This document shows positions 15,287 through 18,644 of a stretch of 18,644 nucleotides of DNA, piece after piece. The notes under the pieces were generated by a model. It saw nothing but the letters and a program-made list of their open reading frames with translations, was not told where the DNA came from and searched no databases. Every line of letters begins with the position of its first letter. Positions within the stretch are counted from its first letter, which is position 1. Source of the stretch: Dehalococcoidia bacterium (lineage in GTDB: Bacteria; Chloroflexota; Dehalococcoidia; Lucifugimonadales; UBA3495); assembly GCA_022823105.1 (NCBI GenBank), contig JAJDXU010000420.1, positions 1-18,644 on the forward strand, written 5' to 3'. The position numbers were made by a program, and so were the translations under genes.

Positions 15287-15364
15287 TCTTTGACTCCATA
15301 AATGAGTTTCGCGCCCTTTGGCGCGCTCGATACCTCTGAAGGAACGGAAGCGATGGCCTGTTGG

Positions 15365-15592
15365 CTATCGGACCCATCGACACTCTGGCAGATGGCCGCG
15401 ATACCCACGGTCGGGGCAGGTGCAATCGATGTCGCCCCGCCTGCGGTAACCCAGGGATTCCAGCCACCCGTCGAAACCCGGATAGAATCCGTAGCCATCG
15501 TCAATTGATCGGTAGCCGGCCCTCAGCGCAGCCAGAACTTCCTCGTCTGAAGGGCCTGAGTGACCTTGCGCGACGTCAGGTGGCGCCACCAT
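15365..15592 (-). CDS. Small cysteine-containing protein of unknown function (75 aa)
   Basis: I do not recognise this gene. Its start codon (ATG 15592) lies 2 bases after the stop of the previous small gene, with GGAG about 9 bases upstream, so the two are translationally coupled; this is the main evidence that it is real. The N-terminal half is helical with DEEVLAALRAGYRSIDDGYG. The C-terminal third holds Cys57, Cys59, His67 and Cys71 in DCTCPDRGYRGHLPECRW, a C-x-C-x7-H-x3-C arrangement that could bind a metal. There is no signal peptide or membrane segment. It sits between the dioxygenase subunits with their 68-residue companion and the maleylpyruvate-isomerase-like gene, so a role as an accessory to that pathway is possible. 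Another frame over the same DNA (15262-15504) has no ribosome site and was not chosen. Confidence 0.6.
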   Translation of the reverse strand: MVAPPDVAQGHSGPSDEEVLAALRAGYRSIDDGYGFYPGFDGWLESLGYRRRGDIDCTCPDRGYRGHLPECRWVR

Positions 15593-15594
15593 AG

Positions 15595-15801
15595 CTACTG
15601 CTCCGCCGCCAGCTCAATGACGTCCTGGGCGAAAACCATGTCCTCTTCACCAACTTGCGCGGGATCATCCGGGCTGGTCAGGTAGCGTACGAAGAGCCAA
15701 ACGCCGTCCCTGGGGTTGGACACGACCTCTGCAGTGGCGTCGCTGTATAGCTTGATCTTCTGGCCAGGCTCAACTTCAAACAGGTTAACTATGTCGGCCA
15801 T
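15595..15801 (-). CDS. Small beta-rich protein of unknown function next to dioxygenase (68 aa)
   Basis: With the start at ATG 15801 the product has 68 residues; the frame extends upstream to 15903, but that extension overlaps the dioxygenase beta gene and reads as low-complexity Pro/Arg. The predicted strands KIKLYSDATAEVVSN, DGVWLFVRYL and DMVFAQDVIEL suggest a small barrel, perhaps SH3-like. No catalytic motif, Cys or His is present. It begins 26 bp after the beta subunit and ends 2 bp before the next small gene, which strongly ties it to the oxygenase transcript. The ribosome site is weak (AAGG). A structural or regulatory accessory of the oxygenase is a guess from position only. Confidence 0.65.
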   Translation of the reverse strand: MADIVNLFEVEPGQKIKLYSDATAEVVSNPRDGVWLFVRYLTSPDDPAQVGEEDMVFAQDVIELAAEQ

Positions 15802-15827
15802 GATTCGCTGCCTTGGTCCCGGGCGTG

Positions 15828-16373
15828 TCAGAAAAAGAAGGTGAGGTTCTTGGCGAGGAGAACGTTCTGGTCCAGGAACACCTGGCGTTGGGCTATCCGC
15901 CACTCGCCGTCAATGCGCCGCAGGGTGTCTTCGCGACGCCCGACGAGGATGTCGGTTTCGGTGGCGACACGGTTGCGGTAGATGATAAACCGGCAGCGCA
16001 GCGAAACTTCGTTGGCATCCGATGCCGAGGGCGCGGCGTCCAATATTTCGACGTTGGTCACCATGTGCGAGATGCGGGACAACGGCTCCTCAGCCCAATG
16101 GACGCCGGTGAGGATCTGTTGCACCCTCTGGGTGAGAGTGGCCTTGCCCTCATCGAACCAATTGATGTCCTGCCCCTCGCGGGTAAACTCGCGTTCCAAC
16201 TCGCCGAACTTGACGTTGCGGCGCATGGGGACCCAGTATCGCACGTCCTCCGTGAGCAGTTCGAGCCACTCCTCATAGCAGCGATCGTCCAGCAGATTCG
16301 CTTCGTGGAAGAGGAATGCTTCGATGTCCTGCTTCAACAGGAGCAGGGCCAATGGGTCGTTGGCGATTACCAT
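15828..16373 (-). CDS. Rieske ring-hydroxylating dioxygenase beta (small) subunit
   Basis: The product has 181 residues and the NTF2-like fold of dioxygenase small subunits: an N-terminal helix with EAFLFHEANLLDDRCYEEWL, then LLTEDVRYWVPMRRN, then strands with SRISHMVTNVEIL, RFIIYRNRVATETDILVGRR and WRIAQRQVFLDQNVL. Beta subunits are structural and help make the alpha3beta3 hexamer; they have no metal site. The start ATG 16373 is 8 bases after the alpha stop, with AGGTG between. A longer open frame reaching 16757 lies over the alpha gene in another frame and is not coding. The match to HcaF/BphE-type subunits shows the oxygenase is of the two-subunit kind. Confidence 0.92.
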   Translation of the reverse strand: MVIANDPLALLLLKQDIEAFLFHEANLLDDRCYEEWLELLTEDVRYWVPMRRNVKFGELEREFTREGQDINWFDEGKATLTQRVQQILTGVHWAEEPLSRISHMVTNVEILDAAPSASDANEVSLRCRFIIYRNRVATETDILVGRREDTLRRIDGEWRIAQRQVFLDQNVLLAKNLTFFF

Positions 16374-16381
16374 GGTGACAC

Positions 16382-17761
16382 CTAGCAGGCCGGCGAGTTG
16401 CCATTGCGCCAGGTGATCAGGTCGTCCCAGTCGCGGGCCGCCATGAACTCCCTCCAACGGCTGTAGAAACCACGCTGGTTCTGCTCGCCGGCGCGGGCCT
16501 TGGTGGTGTCCAGCACGGTGCCATCCAGTTTTAGCCCGCCGTCTTCGAAGTCGGTAACCGCGTAACCCATGCCCATCTGGTAGTTGTAGTGATGGCGGCG
16601 CGCCATAGCGCCGCGGCTGGCGGCATGGGCATAGTTCCAGTTTTCCATGTCGTCCTGCTCGGTCAACCCGGCCGGGCCTGAGTACCGAATGTAATACTGG
16701 CGCAGGAACTCCTTGACTTCCGGCGGAGCGGCGCTGTCCACCAGGAACCAGCGCCACACTTCAGTCTGGTCCGGGCCCCTGGGATGCCACACTGCGATGC
16801 TGCGCGGCTGCCGAGGCAGGAAGGACATATTGGGGAATATGGTGCCCGGTCCGGCCAGGATGCGCCAAAGTTGGCCCTGCCGCTCCTTCCGCGCGATCTC
16901 GCACTGGTAGAAATACTCTGACACCACCGGATCGTTCTGATATGAAGGCATTGGCTGGGCGTCTTCGGGCCGCAGGAACATGACGGTTCCGTGGCCGCGT
17001 TCCGGGAAAGACACATCCAGGGACTTGGCGCCTTCGCGCTCGCGGTTGTCCCGGCGGCCCTGGCCGGACGGGCCGATGCCCACCAGGTCAACGGATCGGT
17101 GGCTGATGTTGTGGTACCGGTCGCCGATGAAGTTTTCGGCGGGGAACTTCCAGTTGCTGGGCACCATCCATTTTTCAATGCCGCCGATGATCTCGGTCCC
17201 TCCCTCGGAGCCATCCCAGCCGTCGAACAGGATGTCCAGATAGGTCTTGAAACCACCGATGTATTCCAGGAAGTCGGGGGCATTTTCGTCCCACGTTGCC
17301 CAGATGCCGCCCTTGTAGTTGACCATCTTGGGGACCCGGATCAGGCTCCATTGGGACTTGTCCAGCTCCTCGTGGTAGGCATCTTTGTAAAACGGTACGC
17401 CTACCAGCGCTCCGTCGGTGGCGAAGCTCCAGCCGTGATACGGGCAGGTGAATATGGGCGTGTTGCCCTCGTCATACCGGCACACCCTCATGCCGCGGTG
17501 CATGCACGAGTTGAGGAAGACGTGGATTTCCCCCGCGCGGTCTCGGCAGAGGATGACCGATTCCTCACCCATGGAGGAAACGAAAAAGTCGCCCGGCTTG
17601 GCAACCTGGCTCTCGTGTCCCACGAACAACCAGGCGCGCGTGAAAATTCGATCCTGTTCCTCCGCGTAGATATCCGGGTTCACAAATATTTCCCGGCTGA
17701 CCATTCCATTTTCCTGGTCAACCAGGCCACTGTAAGCGCTGGGTTGGAACGTGATCGCCAT
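16382..17761 (-). CDS. Rieske ring-hydroxylating dioxygenase alpha (large) subunit
   Basis: With the start at ATG 17761 (GGAGGAG 5 bases upstream) the product has 459 residues, normal for the family. The Rieske [2Fe-2S] ligands are Cys86-x-His88 in SCMHRG and Cys106-x2-His109 in FTCPYHGW. The catalytic iron site follows Asn210: bridging Asp214, then His217 and His221 (AENFIGDRYHNISHRS), with the third ligand in EQDDMENW (Asp370/371). The two histidines are separated by three residues rather than the four usual in naphthalene-type enzymes. Enzymes of this family add O2 to aromatic rings or related substrates and need a ferredoxin and reductase, neither of which is seen here. It lies 64 bp after the dehydrogenase gene and 8 bp before its beta subunit. 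Substrate unknown. Confidence 0.94.
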   Translation of the reverse strand: MAITFQPSAYSGLVDQENGMVSREIFVNPDIYAEEQDRIFTRAWLFVGHESQVAKPGDFFVSSMGEESVILCRDRAGEIHVFLNSCMHRGMRVCRYDEGNTPIFTCPYHGWSFATDGALVGVPFYKDAYHEELDKSQWSLIRVPKMVNYKGGIWATWDENAPDFLEYIGGFKTYLDILFDGWDGSEGGTEIIGGIEKWMVPSNWKFPAENFIGDRYHNISHRSVDLVGIGPSGQGRRDNREREGAKSLDVSFPERGHGTVMFLRPEDAQPMPSYQNDPVVSEYFYQCEIARKERQGQLWRILAGPGTIFPNMSFLPRQPRSIAVWHPRGPDQTEVWRWFLVDSAAPPEVKEFLRQYYIRYSGPAGLTEQDDMENWNYAHAASRGAMARRHHYNYQMGMGYAVTDFEDGGLKLDGTVLDTTKARAGEQNQRGFYSRWREFMAARDWDDLITWRNGNSPAC

Positions 17762-17774
17762 GGTTCTCCTCCGA

Positions 17775-17817
17775 GTGCGGATCGCACCAGGGAATGTTAT
17801 CACACAGTCGCCGGCGA
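17775..17817. repeat. Small dyads in front of the dioxygenase alpha gene
   Basis: GTGCG-GAT-CGCAC (17775-17787) is a perfect 5-bp inverted repeat, and TCGCCGGCGA (17808-17817) is a 10-base palindrome. They lie between the dehydrogenase stop and the alpha-subunit start, where a regulator or an internal promoter could act. No convincing -10/-35 pair was seen, and short palindromes are common in GC-rich DNA. Confidence 0.25.
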
Positions 17818-17825
17818 TGCCGCAG

Positions 17826-18644
17826 TTAATCGCTGGTCAACTCTACGCCGGCCAGCGATTCCAGGATCCTGGCGACGATGGGATAGCCCTCGTTACCCCA
17901 GCCGGCTTCCTGAGCCTGACGATACAGGCTGTTTGCAGACTGCCCGGTGGATGCCGGGGCGTTCACCTTTGCTGCCAACTCGCAGGCCAAGGCGACGTCT
18001 TTGGCCACGATGTCCAACGTGCCGCCGGCTTGAAAAGACCGGTCCAGTATCGAGTTGGGAATGGCGTTGAACGCTCGGCTGGCGCCGGCGCTGACCGGTA
18101 CTATCTCCGCCAGCACCGCCGGATCGACGCCGCCCAGCCGTGCAATGAGCATGCCCTCTATGGCGGCGATGAGGTTGGTGTAGCCCATGTATTGCGTTGC
18201 AAGCTTGGCGACGCAGCCGGCGCCCGTCTCGCCGACGTAAAAGACCTGCGCCGCGACAGCTTCAAGGCTTGGTGACGCCTCTTCAAATATCCTGTGAGGG
18301 CCCCCCACCATCATCGTCATGGTTGGCGGTCGGCCGCTGACGGGAGCGTCCAGCATGTGGAGGCCCCTTGCGGAGCATGCCGCGGCCACTCGCCGCGCCA
18401 CGTCCGGATCGTTCGTGGTCGTATCCACCAGAATCGCGCCCGCGGCCATCGCGCTCAGCACTGCTGGTTCGCCTCCGAGCAACACCGACTCGACCTGGGC
18501 CGGCCCGGGCAGCGACGTCCAAACGATTTCGCAGTCTGCCGCCGCCGACTCGGCGCTGTCGCCCCGGCGTGCGCCTTGCTGGACCAATGCCTCCGCAGCC
18601 TCAGGCCTGATGTCGTAGACCGTGAGGTCAACCCCGGCGTCAAG
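17826..18644 (-). CDS. 6PGDH-like / 3-hydroxyisobutyrate-dehydrogenase-type oxidoreductase (5' partial)
   Basis: The gene is read from the right edge and its first part, with the first Rossmann glycines, is missing; 272 residues are seen. In this count, the second strand LTVYDIRPE ends with Asp11, which favours NAD. LVDTTTNDP (72-80) and DAPVSG (99-104) are family signatures. GAGCVAKLATQ carries the catalytic Lys147. A C-terminal all-helical domain follows. The family oxidises beta-hydroxy acids. Two departures: the glycine loop after DAPVSG runs straight into RPPTMTMMVGG, about 4-5 residues shorter than usual, and Gln151 stands where Asn normally follows the lysine by four. These could alter the substrate or reflect an imine-reductase-like function. 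It lies 64 bp upstream of the dioxygenase alpha gene in the same direction. An internal TTG at 18587 is not the start, since upstream codons match the fold. Confidence 0.87.
   Translation of the reverse strand, partial: LDAGVDLTVYDIRPEAAEALVQQGARRGDSAESAAADCEIVWTSLPGPAQVESVLLGGEPAVLSAMAAGAILVDTTTNDPDVARRVAAACSARGLHMLDAPVSGRPPTMTMMVGGPHRIFEEASPSLEAVAAQVFYVGETGAGCVAKLATQYMGYTNLIAAIEGMLIARLGGVDPAVLAEIVPVSAGASRAFNAIPNSILDRSFQAGGTLDIVAKDVALACELAAKVNAPASTGQSANSLYRQAQEAGWGNEGYPIVARILESLAGVELTSD

Noticed and set aside
15262..15504. Alternative minus-strand frame over the 75-residue gene
   Set aside because: It lacks a ribosome site and overlaps the start of the maleylpyruvate-isomerase-like gene, while the 75-codon frame is coupled to the preceding stop.
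16374..16757. Upstream extension of the dioxygenase beta frame
   Set aside because: It would overlap the alpha gene in another frame, its sequence is Arg/Gly/Pro-rich without NTF2-like features, and the ATG at 16373 has a ribosome site and the normal family N-terminus.
16991..18070. Plus-strand open frame of 359 codons across the dioxygenase and dehydrogenase genes
   Set aside because: It spans two well-supported minus-strand genes and the gap between them and has no recognisable motif.
1..18644. CRISPR array, tRNA, rRNA, insertion sequence, integrase or prophage genes
   Set aside because: I looked for regular direct repeats with spacers, transposase motifs, attachment-site duplications and structural RNA signatures and saw none.

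Overview
No taxonomic marker (rRNA, tRNA or ribosomal protein) is visible. The window is GC-rich, with clear GGAG-type ribosome binding sites and tight gene spacing, so it is bacterial. The mix of gene families (LLM-class flavin oxidoreductase, Rieske dioxygenase, YtcJ-type amidohydrolase, maleylpyruvate-isomerase-like protein, several orphan binding proteins, an FN3-containing exported protein) fits an uncultivated Chloroflexota of the SAR202/Dehalococcoidia type. An actinobacterium is the main alternative. This placement is inference.

Left arm, plus strand (1-6831). The 3' part of a TldE/PmbA-type protease-family gene is followed by a 65-residue GatC/AtzG-like subunit. That subunit overlaps by ATGA the start of an amidase-signature hydrolase, and the two probably form a heteromeric amidohydrolase. 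Next come two paralogous exported type-I periplasmic binding proteins. The first is a simple binding protein. The second carries an N-terminal fibronectin type III domain and a long helical segment before the binding-protein domain. No permease or ATPase gene accompanies them.

Centre. The plus and minus arms converge on a strong hairpin (6885-6920) with T-rich flanks on both sides, read as a bidirectional terminator.

Right arm, minus strand (7008-18644), in transcription order. (i) A 6PGDH-like/3-hydroxyisobutyrate-dehydrogenase-type enzyme, cut by the right edge; Rieske dioxygenase alpha and beta subunits; two tightly coupled small proteins (68 and 75 aa); a DinB/maleylpyruvate-isomerase-like metalloprotein. 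(ii) After a 142-bp gap holding a TATAAT box and inverted repeats: an LLM-class oxidoreductase, an ABC exporter, a binding-protein-fold protein without signal peptide, a short-chain dehydrogenase, a zinc-type medium-chain dehydrogenase and an amidohydrolase. Within block ii intergenic gaps are 7-45 bp, so it looks like one operon.

Taken together, the right arm looks like a catabolic island: ring or side-chain oxygenation, alcohol oxidation and hydrolysis of C-N or C-O bonds. The substrate cannot be deduced. The ferredoxin and reductase that the Rieske oxygenase needs are not in the window.
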